Shown here: positions 21,519 to 31,938 of the stretch, piece after piece | Position numbering within the stretch: the stretch's first letter is position 1 | Layout: each line of letters starts with the position of its first letter | Origin: Thiogranum sp. | GTDB taxonomy: Bacteria > Pseudomonadota > Gammaproteobacteria > DSM-19610 | Assembly: GCA_024636585.1 (NCBI GenBank) | Contig: JAGXGS010000060.1 | Location: 1-64,000, forward strand | Direction of reading: 5' to 3' | Length of the DNA stretch: 64,000 nucleotides | Translations under genes and position numbers: made by a program | The notes under the pieces: model-generated | The model's database searches: none | Told to the model about the DNA's origin: nothing | The model's input: only the letters and a program-made list of their open reading frames with translations

Positions 21519-22811
21519 ATGACCAACATGAGTGAATCAGCGGAATCCATGAACTTCGACGTCGCCGCCTATATGCAGGAGCTGGGACAGCAGGCGCGTG
21601 CCGCGGCGCGGGCCATCGGGCGCAGCGAGACCGGCGCCCGCGATGCTGCGCTACTGGCCATGGCCGATGCCATTGTCGATGACCGTGCGCGTCTGGTTGC
21701 CGAGAACCTGAAAGACCTGGAGGCCGGTCGCCAGCGGGGGCTGGACGCGGCGCTGCTGGATCGTCTGGAACTCACTGATGCGCGTATCGATGCCATGGCC
21801 GATGGCCTGCGCCAGGTCGCGGCACTGCCCGACCCGGTCGGCGCCATCAGCGATATGAATTTTCGTCCGAGCGGCATCCAGGTCGGGCGCATGCGCGTGC
21901 CGCTGGGCGTGATCGGGATCATTTACGAATCACGACCGAATGTGACTGCGGATGCCGCGGCGCTCTGTCTCAAATCGGGCAATGCCTGCATTCTGCGCGG
22001 TGGTTCGGAAGCGCTGCACTCCAACCAGGCGATCGCGCGCTGTATCGAACGTGGCCTCGAGCAGGCCGGCCTGCCGACCAGCACCGTACAGGTTGTTGCG
22101 ACCACCGATCGCGCCGCGGTTGGTGAACTGCTGAAACTCGAGCGTTACGTGGATGTCATCGTGCCGCGTGGCGGCAAAGGCCTGATCGAACGCGTCAGTG
22201 CCGAATCGCGAATCCCGGTGATCAAACATCTGCATGGCGTCTGCCACACGTACATCGATGACGAGGCTGATGTCGACAAGGCCGTGAAGGTTGCCTTCAA
22301 TGCCAAGACCCAGCGCTACGGAACCTGCAACACCATGGAAACCCTGCTGGTGGCGGAGGGCATTGCCGAGCGCGTGTTGCCGGTGCTCGGTGGCTTATAT
22401 CTGGAACAGGGTGTGGAGTTGCGCGGTTGCGAAAAAACCCGCCGCATCCTGCCCGATATCACTGCCGCGCAGGAGTCGGACTGGGACGAGGAATATCTCG
22501 CGCCGATCCTGGCGGTTCGGGTAGTGGCCGATATGGAAGCGGCGATGGAACACATCGACCGGCATGGCTCCCAGCACACCGATGTGATCATCACCGAGAA
22601 CCTCACCCGCGCGCGGCGGTTTCTGCGCGAGATCGATTCCAGTTCCGTTATGGTCAATGCCTCGTCGCGTTTCGCGGATGGCTTCGAATACGGACTGGGT
22701 GCCGAGATCGGCATCAGTACCGACAAGCTGCACGCGCGCGGACCGGTCGGTCTCGAGGGTTTGACGACTCTGAAGTTCATTGTGTTGGGTGATGGTCATA
22801 TCCGCACCTGA
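21519..22811 (+). CDS. proA: Gamma-glutamyl phosphate reductase
   Basis: ProA reduces gamma-glutamyl phosphate to glutamate semialdehyde with NADPH in proline synthesis. It is an aldehyde-dehydrogenase-fold enzyme with the catalytic Cys in [13 protein letters not shown], the [11 protein letters not shown] segment, and [20 protein letters not shown]. Three in-frame ATGs are possible: 21519, 21528 and 21549. I use 21519 (430 residues); 21549 ([13 protein letters not shown], with CGGAA upstream) gives 420, nearer the usual 417. The partner proB is not in the window. Confidence 0.96.
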   Translation: MTNMSESAESMNFDVAAYMQELGQQARAAARAIGRSETGARDAALLAMADAIVDDRARLVAENLKDLEAGRQRGLDAALLDRLELTDARIDAMADGLRQVAALPDPVGAISDMNFRPSGIQVGRMRVPLGVIGIIYESRPNVTADAAALCLKSGNACILRGGSEALHSNQAIARCIERGLEQAGLPTSTVQVVATTDRAAVGELLKLERYVDVIVPRGGKGLIERVSAESRIPVIKHLHGVCHTYIDDEADVDKAVKVAFNAKTQRYGTCNTMETLLVAEGIAERVLPVLGGLYLEQGVELRGCEKTRRILPDITAAQESDWDEEYLAPILAVRVVADMEAAMEHIDRHGSQHTDVIITENLTRARRFLREIDSSSVMVNASSRFADGFEYGLGAEIGISTDKLHARGPVGLEGLTTLKFIVLGDGHIRT

Positions 22812-22829
22812 AATCAGCGCATCGAGCGC

Positions 22830-23459
22830 ATGATCTGCCTTCTCGGTGGTACTTTCGATCCCGTCCACTTCGGTCATTTGCGCTGTGCCCTCGAAGTACA
22901 GCAACAACTGAATATCGCCTGCGTACACCTGCTGCCGGTGCGCACGCCGCCGCACCGGGAAGCGCCGCGGCTGTCGCCGGATCAACGCCTCACGCTGTTG
23001 CAGCTGGCCATAGCCGGGGAGCCGGCGCTGTGTATCGACCAGCGCGAACTGCAGCGTGACGGGCCGTCTTACATGGTTGATACGCTGGCGTCCCTGCGCG
23101 CGGAACATCCGGAACAGCCGCTGTGTCTGGCGCTGGGCATGGATGCCTTTGGCGCGCTGGACAGCTGGCACCGCTGGCAGGAAATCGGACGCCTGTGTCA
23201 CCTGGTATTGATGCAGCGCCCGGGTAATGAATGGCCGCGTCAGGGTGCGGTCGCAGAGTGGGCAGGCGCGGCACGCGTGGACGATGTGGCGCTGCTCGAG
23301 AGGCAGCCGGCCGGATATATCCTCAGTGTTCCGGTTACCCAGCTGGACATTTCATCGACGCGTATCCGGGCCATGCTGGCCGCCGGGCGCAGCCCGCGTT
23401 ACCTGGTGCCGGAAGCGGTGCTGGAGCGCATTCAACAAGAGAACTGGTATGCAAGCTGA
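22830..23459 (+). CDS. nadD: Nicotinate-nucleotide adenylyltransferase
   Basis: NadD adenylates nicotinate mononucleotide to deamido-NAD. The 209-residue product has the nucleotidyltransferase signature GGTFDPVHFGHLRCALE at residues 6-22 and the second motif ISSTRIRAML near residue 172, which corresponds to ISxTxxR. It overlaps rsfS by 11 bp. The proA-nadD-rsfS-rlmH order is conserved in gammaproteobacteria. Together with nadB at 51-53 kb, the window holds two steps of de novo NAD synthesis. Confidence 0.97.
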   Translation: MICLLGGTFDPVHFGHLRCALEVQQQLNIACVHLLPVRTPPHREAPRLSPDQRLTLLQLAIAGEPALCIDQRELQRDGPSYMVDTLASLRAEHPEQPLCLALGMDAFGALDSWHRWQEIGRLCHLVLMQRPGNEWPRQGAVAEWAGAARVDDVALLERQPAGYILSVPVTQLDISSTRIRAMLAAGRSPRYLVPEAVLERIQQENWYAS

Positions 23460-23802
23460 ACAACTGAAAACACTGGCCGTGCAGGCACTGGAAGATGTCA
23501 AGGCCATCAATGTCGCCGAATTCGACGTGCGTGGCATGACTGCCGTCACGGATTTTATGATCGTTGCCAGCGGCACTTCAGATCGTCATGTGAAATCACT
23601 GGCCAATGCGGTGGTGGTGGCCTGTAAAAAAGCCGGCGTCAAACCGCTGGGCATAGAAGGCGAGCGCGAGGGCGAATGGGTGCTGGTCGATCTGGGCGAC
23701 GTGGTGGTGCACGTGATGCAGCCGCGTATCCGCGAGTTCTATGCACTGGAAAAACTCTGGTCGGTGACGGAGCAGAGCCGGGAAAACAGCGAGCGGCACT
23801 AA
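23449..23802 (+). CDS. rsfS: Ribosomal silencing factor RsfS
   Basis: RsfS binds L14 of the 50S subunit and blocks subunit joining when nutrients are low. The real gene is the last 117 residues of a longer ORF; it starts at ATG 23449 ([19 protein letters not shown]), overlapping nadD. Family signatures are [40 protein letters not shown] and [10 protein letters not shown]. The extra 74 residues in the track are out of frame with nadD and spurious. rlmH follows 7 bp later. Confidence 0.96.
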   Translation: MQAEQLKTLAVQALEDVKAINVAEFDVRGMTAVTDFMIVASGTSDRHVKSLANAVVVACKKAGVKPLGIEGEREGEWVLVDLGDVVVHVMQPRIREFYALEKLWSVTEQSRENSERH

Positions 23803-23809
23803 GCAATAC

Positions 23810-24280
23810 ATGGAGATCAACCTGATTGCCGTGGGTACGCGGATGCCGGCCTGGGTAGAGGAGGGTTATCGCGAATATGCGCGGCGGATGCCGCGCGAGT
23901 GCAGCCTGGCGCTGACCGAGATACCGCTCGCACAACGCAGCAAATCAACGCCGGTGGCGCGCGCCATGGCCAGCGAAGGTCAGCGGATGCTGGACGCCGT
24001 CGGTGCTGATCGACGGGTTATTGCACTGGACGTCAAAGGCGCCGGCTGGTCGACCGAAGAGCTCGCCGCGCAGTTGCAGGCATGGTTGCAGGATGGACGT
24101 AATCTGGCGCTGCTGGTGGGCGGCCCGGACGGTCTGGCGCCGGCCTGCCTGGCGCGGGCCGAGCAGCGCTGGTCATTATCGCCGCTGACCCTGCCGCATC
24201 CGCTGGTCAGAGTGTTACTCGCAGAACAGCTGTATCGTGCCTGGACGGTGAACAGCGGTCACCCGTACCACCGCGCCTGA
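23810..24280 (+). CDS. rlmH: 23S rRNA pseudouridine-1915 N3-methyltransferase
   Basis: RlmH is a small SPOUT methyltransferase that acts on pseudouridine 1915 of helix 69 in assembled 70S ribosomes. The 156-residue product has the usual features: [17 protein letters not shown], the SAM-binding knot segment [18 protein letters not shown], and a C-terminus ending in the typical [15 protein letters not shown]. It sits between rsfS and maf, so genes acting on the ribosome and on nucleotide pools are co-transcribed. Confidence 0.97.
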   Translation: MEINLIAVGTRMPAWVEEGYREYARRMPRECSLALTEIPLAQRSKSTPVARAMASEGQRMLDAVGADRRVIALDVKGAGWSTEELAAQLQAWLQDGRNLALLVGGPDGLAPACLARAEQRWSLSPLTLPHPLVRVLLAEQLYRAWTVNSGHPYHRA

Positions 24281-24285
24281 AGCGT

Positions 24286-24867
24286 ATGCCGGATATCATT
24301 CTTGCTTCCGCATCCCCCCGGCGTCGGGAACTGCTCGCGCAAATCGGGGTCCGTTTTCATCAGGAGCTGGTGGAAATCGATGAAACCCCGCACCCGAACG
24401 AGGCGCCGGAAACTTATGTAGTGCGTCTGGCACTGGAAAAAGCCCGTGCGGTGCGCGCCAGACACGGCGATGATGCAATCCCGGTACTGGGGGCCGACAC
24501 CGCTGTCGTGATCGATGGCAGGACGCTGGGCAAGCCGGCTGACGCCGCCGATGCGCGCGCCATGCTGGAGCTGCTGTCGGGCCGCCGGCACAGTGTATTC
24601 AGTGCCGTGGCACTGGCAGGCCGGCATGAAGATGTCCGGGTGAACGAAAGTGGCGTGTGGTTTCGCGCCATCAGCAGCGCAGAGATCGATGCCTACTGGC
24701 GCAGTGGCGAGCCAGCCGACAAGGCCGGCGGCTATGGCATTCAGGGGCTGGGCGCGGTATTTGTCGAACGCCTGGAGGGCAGCTATTCCGGTGTCATGGG
24801 GTTGTCCCTGTACGAGACCGCGGCCTTGCTGAACGCTTTTGACATAAAAATTCTGGACCGGAAATGA
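24286..24867 (+). CDS. Maf family nucleotide pyrophosphatase
   Basis: Maf proteins hydrolyse non-canonical or excess nucleoside triphosphates (dTTP/UTP or m7GTP, depending on subfamily). The 193-residue product begins [18 protein letters not shown], the substrate-binding loop, then [18 protein letters not shown] with the catalytic Asp, and later [20 protein letters not shown]. That last motif and the VDxxP-like substitutions suggest the YhdE (dTTP/UTP) subfamily, which is an inference. The ATG starts 5 bp after rlmH, and its end overlaps rng by 4 bp. Confidence 0.94.
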   Translation: MPDIILASASPRRRELLAQIGVRFHQELVEIDETPHPNEAPETYVVRLALEKARAVRARHGDDAIPVLGADTAVVIDGRTLGKPADAADARAMLELLSGRRHSVFSAVALAGRHEDVRVNESGVWFRAISSAEIDAYWRSGEPADKAGGYGIQGLGAVFVERLEGSYSGVMGLSLYETAALLNAFDIKILDRK

Positions 24868-26345
24868 TGACAGTCGAGTTGCTGGTGAATGTGACGCCAC
24901 AGGAAATCCGCGTGGCGGTGGTCGAAAATGGCATGCTGCAGGAAGTCTTTATCGAGCGCGCGCGGCGGCGCGGCCTGGTCGGCAACATCTACAATGGCGT
25001 GGTGTGCCGGGTACTGCCTGGCATGCAGGCGGCATTCGTGGAAATCGGTCTGGATCGTGCGGCTTTTCTGCATGCTTCCGACATCGCCGTGTCAGTGGAT
25101 GATGAGAAGATTGAACCGGCGCCGGTCGCCGCCAACGGCGACAATATCAATCGACTCCTGCAAACCGGTCAGACCCTGCTGGTGCAGGTGATCAAAGACC
25201 CGCTCGGCAGTAAAGGCGCGCGCCTTACCACTCACATCACGATTCCATCCCGGTATCTGGTGTTCATGCCCGAGGCACACAATATCGGTGTGTCGCAGCG
25301 TATCGAGGACGAGAGCGAGCGGCAGCGACTGCGCGATCTGGTGGTGCAGGCGCGCGGCGAAAATGCCAGTGGCGGGATCATTGTGAGGACCGCCGCCGAA
25401 GGGATTTCCGACGAGGCGATTGCGTCCGATCTGCGGTTTCTGCAACGCCTGTGGACGTCGGTGCAGGAACGTATTGCCAGTGCCGGACCCGCCGAAATGG
25501 TGCATGAGGATCTGCCTCTGGTGCTGCGCGTGTTGCGTGATATCTCCGATGCTGAAGTCGAAAAGCTGCGCATCGACTCGCGTGAAGCGTTTCAACGGGT
25601 AGAGAAATTCATTGCCCAGTTCATCCCGGAACTGTCCGGCAAGCTGGAGTATTACCCCGGCGAACGTCCGATATTCGATCTCTACGGCGTCGATGATGAA
25701 ATTCAGAAGGCGCTGGGGCGCAAGGTGCAACTCAAGTCCGGCGGCTACCTGATCATAGATCAGACCGAAGCGATGACGACCATCGATGTCAATACCGGTG
25801 CCTATGTCGGACATCGCAATCTGGAAGAAACTATTTTCAAGACCAACCTGGAAGCGGCGCAGGCCATTGTCAGGCAACTGCGTTTGCGCAATCTTGGCGG
25901 GATCATTATCGTTGATTTCATTGATATGCAGACCGAGGATCACAAGCGCCAGGTGTTGCGCGCACTCGAAAAGCATGTCGAGCGCGATCACAGCCACTGC
26001 TATGTCAGCGAGATCTCCGATCTCGGTCTGGTGCAGATGACCCGCAAGCGCACCCGCGAAAGTCTGGAACATGTGCTGTGTGAAACCTGTCCGACCTGCG
26101 GAGGTCGCGCCACGGTCAAAAGCGCCGAAACGATATGCTACGAAATTTTCCGCGAAATACTGCGCGAAGCGCGTCAGTTCGATTCCCAGCAGTTGCTGGT
26201 GCTGGCGTCGCAGGAAGTGGTTGACCTGTTCCTCGACGAGGAATCGACCAGTCTGGCCGAACTGGAAGCCTTTATCGGCAAGCCGATCAAGTTCCAGGTC
26301 GAGTCGCTGTACACGCAGGAACAGTTCGACGTGGTGTTGCTGTAA
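24864..26345 (+). CDS. rng: Ribonuclease G
   Basis: RNase G trims the 5' end of 16S rRNA and degrades some mRNAs. The 493-residue protein carries an N-terminal S1 domain ([21 protein letters not shown]). The RNase E/G catalytic core includes [20 protein letters not shown] and [14 protein letters not shown], where the Mg-binding acids lie. The zinc link is [11 protein letters not shown]. It lacks the long C-terminal scaffold of RNase E, which fits RNase G. It overlaps maf by 4 bp and precedes yhdP. Confidence 0.97.
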   Translation: MMTVELLVNVTPQEIRVAVVENGMLQEVFIERARRRGLVGNIYNGVVCRVLPGMQAAFVEIGLDRAAFLHASDIAVSVDDEKIEPAPVAANGDNINRLLQTGQTLLVQVIKDPLGSKGARLTTHITIPSRYLVFMPEAHNIGVSQRIEDESERQRLRDLVVQARGENASGGIIVRTAAEGISDEAIASDLRFLQRLWTSVQERIASAGPAEMVHEDLPLVLRVLRDISDAEVEKLRIDSREAFQRVEKFIAQFIPELSGKLEYYPGERPIFDLYGVDDEIQKALGRKVQLKSGGYLIIDQTEAMTTIDVNTGAYVGHRNLEETIFKTNLEAAQAIVRQLRLRNLGGIIIVDFIDMQTEDHKRQVLRALEKHVERDHSHCYVSEISDLGLVQMTRKRTRESLEHVLCETCPTCGGRATVKSAETICYEIFREILREARQFDSQQLLVLASQEVVDLFLDEESTSLAELEAFIGKPIKFQVESLYTQEQFDVVLL

Positions 26346-26390
26346 CGTGAGGGTGGCATTTATCCGGTTCGAAAACCGCGAATCGCTGTG

Positions 26391-29300
26391 ATGGTTCTGA
26401 AACGCCTGGGCAGCCTGTTGTGGTGGCTCACCGTTGTGGTTGTCGTGGGGCTGGCGGTCGCGCTCAGCGCGGCACGTGTGCTGTTGCCGGAGATGTCCGA
26501 ATACCGCGTGCAGATCGAGACGATGGCGACGCGCGTCGTCGACCGGCCGGTGCAGATCGGTTCTCTCGATGCCGACTGGCAGGGACTCTCGCCGGTTCTG
26601 AAACTGCAGCAGGTGCGCGTGCATGACGAGAAATTTCCCGGCGGCTCCCTGGCCGTGCAGGAGGTGCATCTTACCCTTGATCTGTTCAGTTCCCTGGTGC
26701 AGCGGCAGTGGCGCACATCGCGACTGCGCGTGATAGGGGCGCATCTCAGTCTCCATAGTCCCGGTACTTTTGGAAGCTGGCGTAATCTCGACTCGCTTGC
26801 CTGGCTGTGGCAGCAGGGAAGCGTCGTCCTCGATGAGGTCAGTGTCGAGTGGACGGATGAACGCTGGTTCACCGAACCGCTTCAGTTACGCGATATCTCA
26901 CTGCAACTGATCAACAACGGGTCCCGGCATCACCTGGCGCTGAATGCCGGCCTGACACCGCATCAGGAAAGCCGGCTGGCCATCATGGCCGATCTTGCCG
27001 GGCCCGGTAACGATCCGGCGTCCTGGCGCGGACAAATCTATATCAAGGCCGATGCGCTGCAGTTACAGGCGGCGCAACCGCTGTTTGCGCGCTTTGATCT
27101 GGCGCTGAAAGGGCGCACCGATCTGGAGCTGTGGGCGGGCGTTGATGAGGGGCTTTTCGACTGGGGCACTGGCAGCCTGGCGGTGCAACAGGGACGTCTG
27201 CAGGACCGCAGCGGCGGCACTGCCGGCTTCGCTGCGGATCAGCTGGATACCGGATTCCGCTGGCAGGCGCTGGATAACGGCTGGCAGGCTGATCTGCGCG
27301 AGTTCACTTATCAACGGGGCGATGGCACCCTGTGGCCCGCATCGCGTTTGAGCCTGGTCGTCAAGCGCGATGCTGAACTCAGAGTGCGGGGCCGCGCCAG
27401 CCTGCTGGTGATCGACGAGTTGCACGCCATGTTGCCGCTGTTCCCGTGGATTGATAAAGACGCGGTGACCATGATCGATCGCCTGCAGCCGGCGGGCGAG
27501 CTGCGCGATGCTGATTTCGACCTTGAGTTTTTCGAATCGGGGCTGCCGCGGTTTGCGGCGCGCGCGCGCTTCGACGAACTTGCGCTGGCGGCCAGCGGCG
27601 GTTTACCCGGTATGACCGGCATGAGCGGACGCATCGAAGGGAATCTGCAGTCGGGATTCCTGCACCTAGATTCCGGCAGCTCATCGCTGCGCATGCCGAA
27701 TCTGTTCAGCAACCCGCTGCAGCTTTCCCAGCTTGCCGGTACCCTCGGCTGGGAACGTTACGCTGAATCATTTCGCATCCGCAGCGATGCTATCGAAATC
27801 GAATCAGGTGCGCTGGCCGCCACTGCGCGGTTGCAGCTGGACTGGCCATATCGGGAGGCTTCGCCGTGGATCGATCTGCAGGTGGCCGGCGACAGTCTGC
27901 CGCTGGACCAGTTTCACCACTATCTGCCCGATCAGGTGATGAGTCCCAAAGCAACGGACTGGTTGGAGAGGGCGTTCCAGCAGGGAAGTGTGCATAACCT
28001 GCGCTTTCTGCTGCAGGGCCGTATCGATGAGATTCCTTTCGACGCGCGTCAGGGCCGCCTGGAAGCGCGCTTCGACTTCGATGATCTGAGGCTCGATTAT
28101 CATCCGCAGTGGGGGCAGTTGCATGACGGACAGGGTTCGGCACTGTTTGACGGTCGTTCCATGCGCATTGTCGGTAACGGGGGACGTATCCGCGGTGCAC
28201 CGCTGGGACAGGTGGTGGCGACTATCGAGGATCTGACCCGGCCGGTGCTGGAGATCGACGGTTCAGTTGCGGCCCAGGCATCCGGCATGCTCGAATATCT
28301 TGCCAGCACTCCGCTGGGCGACCGCTTCGATAAAGCGATGGGGCAGTTCGACAGCAGTGGTGATGCACAGTTACAGCTGGGCCTGAAGATCCCGTTGAAA
28401 CGCGAACTGGGAAGGCTGGCCGTCAATGGCCGTGTGGAACTGGATAACAACAGCCTGACGCAGCGCAAAAGCGGTATCGCAGTCACCGACATCAGCGGAC
28501 GGCTGCAATTCACCCGCGACGGAATCAGCGCGAAGAAGTTGACCGGGCGCCTGCTGGGAAGTCCGGTAGTAGGTTCGATCTACCGGCCAACCGACGCCGA
28601 TGGCGATACGCTGCTTGATGTGCAGGGTCGACCGGACCTGATTGCTGCGCTGGTCGCGAAGCAGCCGGCACTGGCTGACTACATCAGGGGCGAAGCCAGC
28701 TGGCGGGCGGTGCTGCGGATCCCGGACCGGCACGCCACTGTCAAGACTGCCGCGACCTTACAGCTGCAATCTGATCTTGTCGGTATCAGCAGCGAATTCC
28801 CCACGCCGTTCCGGAAAACTGCTGCGAAACCGCGCAACCTGTCGATCAGCTGGACACCCGCCGCGACCCCGGCTCAGCCGTTCCTGATCAGCTACGGCAA
28901 ACTTGTCGATGCGCGTATCCTGCCCGGCAGCGGCCGGACGGGTCTTGAAAAAGCTGATGTGCGCTTCGGCAGCGGTACGGCACAGTTACCCGAGCAGCAG
29001 GAAATTCGCATCGCTGGCCAGCTGGAACGCTTTGATCTCGATGACTGGCTGCAGGTGTTCAATGCGCTGTTGCCGGCGCGTGGCGGATCTGCATCCGTCG
29101 ATGCGCCGACGCCGGTTTCGGTGCATGTCGCGGTGATGAACTTTTTCGCTTTCGGTCATCAGGTGAAGGACGTGCGTCTGGACAGTCAGGCACTGGATCC
29201 CTGGCATTTCACTCTGCAGGGAGAGGGTGCCGCCGGTACCCTGCGCTGGACGCCGGCCGCGCCTGCGCAAGGGTCGCATGTGCAACTGGCGCTCGATCAC

Positions 29301-30173
29301 CTGTTGCTGAAGCCGGTTGCGGCCGGTAGCGCAACACGTCAGGACCGCCCGCCGCATCCGGGACGCTTGCCGGCGCTGGATATTGCTATCGCCGACCTGC
29401 GTTACGCCGGAAAGTCCCTGGGCACCATCGGAGTAACGGGTAAACCGGTGCCTGATGGTTTCGCGTTCGATTCGCTCGCAATGCGTTCCCAGGCGATTGA
29501 ATTCGTCGGCAAGGGTACCTGGGTGCAGCGTGGCAACCACCAGCGTTCGCATGTCGCGGGAACTGTCGTCGACGGTCGGCTTGAAGATCTGAGCCGCCTG
29601 TTCGCGGCTAACAGCGCCGTGCAGGGCGGCAAACTCAGTGGCCATCTGGATCTCGGCTGGGACGGCAGTCCGGCCGCTTTCAGTCTTGCCTCACTTGAAG
29701 GGGATCTGTATCTCAAGGCGCGTGATGGACGGCTGGTGGATGTCGACGAAGGTCCGGCAAAACTGCTGAACCTGATCAGTCTCAATTCCCTGCAGCGGCG
29801 TCTGTCCCTGGATTTCAGCGATATCGTCAAGGAAGGTTTCAGCTTCGATACACTCGAAGGCCGGTTCGTGATCACCGATGGCGATGCTTTTACCAACAAT
29901 TTCCGGATCGAAGGTTCCTCGGCCATTATCAATGTGGCCGGGCGCACCGGCCTGATTGCGAAAGATTACGATCAACTGGTAACGGTGATTCCGCAGGTGA
30001 GTTCCGGTCTGCCGCTGGCCGGGGCAATTGCCGGTGGCCCGGCGGTCGGCGCAGCGGTATTTCTGGCGGAGAAACTGGTGGGCAAGGAATTTAACCGGAT
30101 TACCGAGTTGCAGTACCAGGTAAGCGGCAGCTGGGAAGACCCGACGTATGTGCGTCTTCCGAAGCGTCGCTAG
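26391..30173 (+). CDS. yhdP: YhdP family AsmA-like envelope protein
   Basis: YhdP is a very large inner-membrane-anchored AsmA-like protein, implicated with TamB and YdbH in phospholipid transport to the outer membrane. The 1260-residue product has one N-terminal membrane segment (about residues 8-30, LWWLTVVVVVGLAVALSA), then a long beta-rich periplasmic body. The end contains the DUF3971/AsmA C-terminal motifs RFVITDGDAFTNNFRIEG and LPLAGAIAGGPAVGAAVF. Two adjacent starts, GTG 26388 and ATG 26391, are possible; I use the ATG. It follows rng by 45 bp in the standard order. Confidence 0.95.
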   Translation: MVLKRLGSLLWWLTVVVVVGLAVALSAARVLLPEMSEYRVQIETMATRVVDRPVQIGSLDADWQGLSPVLKLQQVRVHDEKFPGGSLAVQEVHLTLDLFSSLVQRQWRTSRLRVIGAHLSLHSPGTFGSWRNLDSLAWLWQQGSVVLDEVSVEWTDERWFTEPLQLRDISLQLINNGSRHHLALNAGLTPHQESRLAIMADLAGPGNDPASWRGQIYIKADALQLQAAQPLFARFDLALKGRTDLELWAGVDEGLFDWGTGSLAVQQGRLQDRSGGTAGFAADQLDTGFRWQALDNGWQADLREFTYQRGDGTLWPASRLSLVVKRDAELRVRGRASLLVIDELHAMLPLFPWIDKDAVTMIDRLQPAGELRDADFDLEFFESGLPRFAARARFDELALAASGGLPGMTGMSGRIEGNLQSGFLHLDSGSSSLRMPNLFSNPLQLSQLAGTLGWERYAESFRIRSDAIEIESGALAATARLQLDWPYREASPWIDLQVAGDSLPLDQFHHYLPDQVMSPKATDWLERAFQQGSVHNLRFLLQGRIDEIPFDARQGRLEARFDFDDLRLDYHPQWGQLHDGQGSALFDGRSMRIVGNGGRIRGAPLGQVVATIEDLTRPVLEIDGSVAAQASGMLEYLASTPLGDRFDKAMGQFDSSGDAQLQLGLKIPLKRELGRLAVNGRVELDNNSLTQRKSGIAVTDISGRLQFTRDGISAKKLTGRLLGSPVVGSIYRPTDADGDTLLDVQGRPDLIAALVAKQPALADYIRGEASWRAVLRIPDRHATVKTAATLQLQSDLVGISSEFPTPFRKTAAKPRNLSISWTPAATPAQPFLISYGKLVDARILPGSGRTGLEKADVRFGSGTAQLPEQQEIRIAGQLERFDLDDWLQVFNALLPARGGSASVDAPTPVSVHVAVMNFFAFGHQVKDVRLDSQALDPWHFTLQGEGAAGTLRWTPAAPAQGSHVQLALDHLLLKPVAAGSATRQDRPPHPGRLPALDIAIADLRYAGKSLGTIGVTGKPVPDGFAFDSLAMRSQAIEFVGKGTWVQRGNHQRSHVAGTVVDGRLEDLSRLFAANSAVQGGKLSGHLDLGWDGSPAAFSLASLEGDLYLKARDGRLVDVDEGPAKLLNLISLNSLQRRLSLDFSDIVKEGFSFDTLEGRFVITDGDAFTNNFRIEGSSAIINVAGRTGLIAKDYDQLVTVIPQVSSGLPLAGAIAGGPAVGAAVFLAEKLVGKEFNRITELQYQVSGSWEDPTYVRLPKRR

Positions 30174-30208
30174 GGAGGCGGAGAGGCGTGCTGTGTTATC
30201 CTACGTGG

Positions 30209-30547
30209 ATGATTGATTTCCGCCGCTGGTTTGCCGCCGGTCTGTTGCTGCTCGGTGCAGCAGGCGCCTGTGCGCAGGAGCGCTGGACGCTGACGGCCGA
30301 CGCCTGGGCGCGTCCGCGTGATGGACTGTCGGTGGCGCGCATGGCGCCGTTACCCGAGGTCATCTCCGCCTGGTCGACACAGCCGGACCAGCGTTTGCTG
30401 TTGCGCTATCCCGGCGGCGAAGAAGGTTTGCTGTGGGCGCACGAACTGCGCGGTTGGCTGGTGGCGCTGGGTATCCCGCTGGCGGATCAGGAACTGGTGG
30501 CCGGCAGCTCACAGGCCGATCGAATAGAAATTGAAGTGACGAGGTGA
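30209..30547 (+). CDS. Small exported protein of unknown function
   Basis: I do not recognise this 112-residue protein. From ATG 30209 (MIDFRRWFAAGLLLLGAAGA) it has a clear signal peptide with cleavage expected near ACAQE, so it should be periplasmic. The mature part is about 90 residues without Cys. It includes WARPRDGLSVARMAPL, and the LRYPGGEEGLLWAHELRGWL stretch resembles an OmpA/secretin-like small beta-alpha fold, though I cannot name one. The track's 30188 start adds seven residues ahead of the signal peptide and is less likely. It is between yhdP and the nitrilase gene and ends 7 bp before it. Confidence 0.7.
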   Translation: MIDFRRWFAAGLLLLGAAGACAQERWTLTADAWARPRDGLSVARMAPLPEVISAWSTQPDQRLLLRYPGGEEGLLWAHELRGWLVALGIPLADQELVAGSSQADRIEIEVTR

Positions 30548-30554
30548 ACGAGCA

Positions 30555-31376
30555 GTGACAACGGTAGCCTGTATTCAGATGGCATCCGGCCCCCAGGTCG
30601 GCGCCAATCTGCTGGAAGCGGAACGGCTGATGATGCTGGCGGTGGAGAAAGGTGCGCGGCTAGTGGTGTTGCCGGAAAACTTCGCCCTGATGGGGAAAAC
30701 AGAAGAAGACAAGCTCGCGATCCGCGAAGCTGAGGGCGACGGGCCGATCCAGGAGTTCCTGGCGCAGCAGGCGCGCCGCCACGGGATCTGGCTGGTGGGT
30801 GGCACCGTTCCCCTGCATGCGGAGTCGGAAAACAAAATTCGCGCCGCCTGTTTGCTTTACAACGATCAGGGTCAACAGGTTGCCCGCTATGACAAGATAC
30901 ATCTGTTCGATGTGTCCGTGGTTGGTAGCGACGACCGTTACACGGAATCGGAAACGATCGAAGGTGGCGATCAGGCGGTTGTAGTGGATACGCCATTCGG
31001 GCGCCTGGGGCTTGCGGTCTGTTACGACCTGCGCTTCCCGGAGCTGTTCCGGACCATGGTCGACCAGGGCGTGGAAATCGTTGCCTTGCCCTCGGCGTTC
31101 ACGGCGATCACCGGCCGCGCACACTGGGAGATACTGGTGCGCGCCCGTGCCATCGAGAATCTCAGTTATGTGTTGGCAGCGGCGCAGGGCGGTTACCACA
31201 TCAATGGGCGCGAGACCTACGGGCACAGCATGATAGTCGATCCCTGGGGACAGGTGATGAATGAGCTGGCAACCGGTTCCGGACTGGTATGTGCAGAGCT
31301 GGATTTACAGCGACTCAGGAATGTACGCCGCACCTTTCCCTGTCTGGATCATCGCAACATCGTGTGTCGCGTCTAG
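30555..31376 (+). CDS. Carbon-nitrogen hydrolase (nitrilase family, Nit-like)
   Basis: The 273-residue product has the full nitrilase triad: Glu in VVLPENFALMG (about 43), Lys in RYDKIHLFDVSV (about 117), and Cys in LAVCYDLRFPELFR (about 157). This pattern matches the Nit1/Nit2-type branch, whose bacterial members can deaminate or hydrolyse amidated glutathione analogues; the substrate is inferred only. It starts at GTG 30555 with GAGGTG eight bases upstream. In many gammaproteobacteria tldD follows this gene; here darP follows on the opposite strand. Confidence 0.93.
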   Translation: MTTVACIQMASGPQVGANLLEAERLMMLAVEKGARLVVLPENFALMGKTEEDKLAIREAEGDGPIQEFLAQQARRHGIWLVGGTVPLHAESENKIRAACLLYNDQGQQVARYDKIHLFDVSVVGSDDRYTESETIEGGDQAVVVDTPFGRLGLAVCYDLRFPELFRTMVDQGVEIVALPSAFTAITGRAHWEILVRARAIENLSYVLAAAQGGYHINGRETYGHSMIVDPWGQVMNELATGSGLVCAELDLQRLRNVRRTFPCLDHRNIVCRV

Positions 31377-31407
31377 CCGGAGCCGCTCACAGTGTCCTGC
31401 TGCCGCG

Positions 31408-31938
31408 CTAGTCCGGCTGGTCCGGTTCCGCTGCTTCTTCGGCTGCTTCCCTGAGGTAGCGAAACAGCGCGCGGCTGGATTTCGGTGGCTTGTTCTGATC
31501 GCGTTCCTTGTGCGCCTGCCGCACCAGCTGACGCAGTTGCTGACGATCCGCTTGCGGATGCTGCTGTAAGAACTCCTCGACGACAGTCTCGCCTTCCTCG
31601 ATCATACGATCCCTCCAGCGCTCCAGTCGGTGATGTGCGTCGATCTGGCGTTGCGACTTCAGTCCGCGCTGCTGGAAATATTCGCGAATCGGTTCGGCAT
31701 CCATTTCCCGCATGATCTTGCCCACATACTGCAGTTGACGCTTGCGGGCGCCACCGCGCGGTGGCGTGCGCCGGGTCTCGCGCAGGGCCTCCATCAAACG
31801 CTCCGGCAGCTGCAGCGCAAGCCAGTCGGCTTCCGGTACTTCAAGCAGATCGGTGCCCAGCTGTTGCAGCTCCAGTGCCTCCTGCTTGAGACGTGTTTTG
31901 CTGGGCGGGAGCGTGTTCGGATCGAATTCGTCGTGCAT
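31408..31938 (-). CDS. darP: Ribosome-associated protein DarP (YjgA, DUF615)
   Basis: DarP (YjgA) binds late 50S precursors and helps assemble the peptidyl-transferase centre. The 176-residue, highly charged helical protein has the family segments PSKTRLKQEALELQQLG, RRQLQY-like KRQLQYVGKIMRE, and HHRLERWRDRMIEEG. It converges with the nitrilase gene. Its start codon overlaps, on the opposite strand, the first possible ATG of the oxygenase-like gene. It normally sits between tldD and pmbA, neither of which is present here. Confidence 0.95.
   Translation of the reverse strand: MHDEFDPNTLPPSKTRLKQEALELQQLGTDLLEVPEADWLALQLPERLMEALRETRRTPPRGGARKRQLQYVGKIMREMDAEPIREYFQQRGLKSQRQIDAHHRLERWRDRMIEEGETVVEEFLQQHPQADRQQLRQLVRQAHKERDQNKPPKSSRALFRYLREAAEEAAEPDQPD

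Noticed and set aside
25092-26756. 554-aa minus-strand ORF opposite rng and yhdP
   Set aside because: Spans two clearly real genes on the other strand; His/Gln-rich shadow translation.
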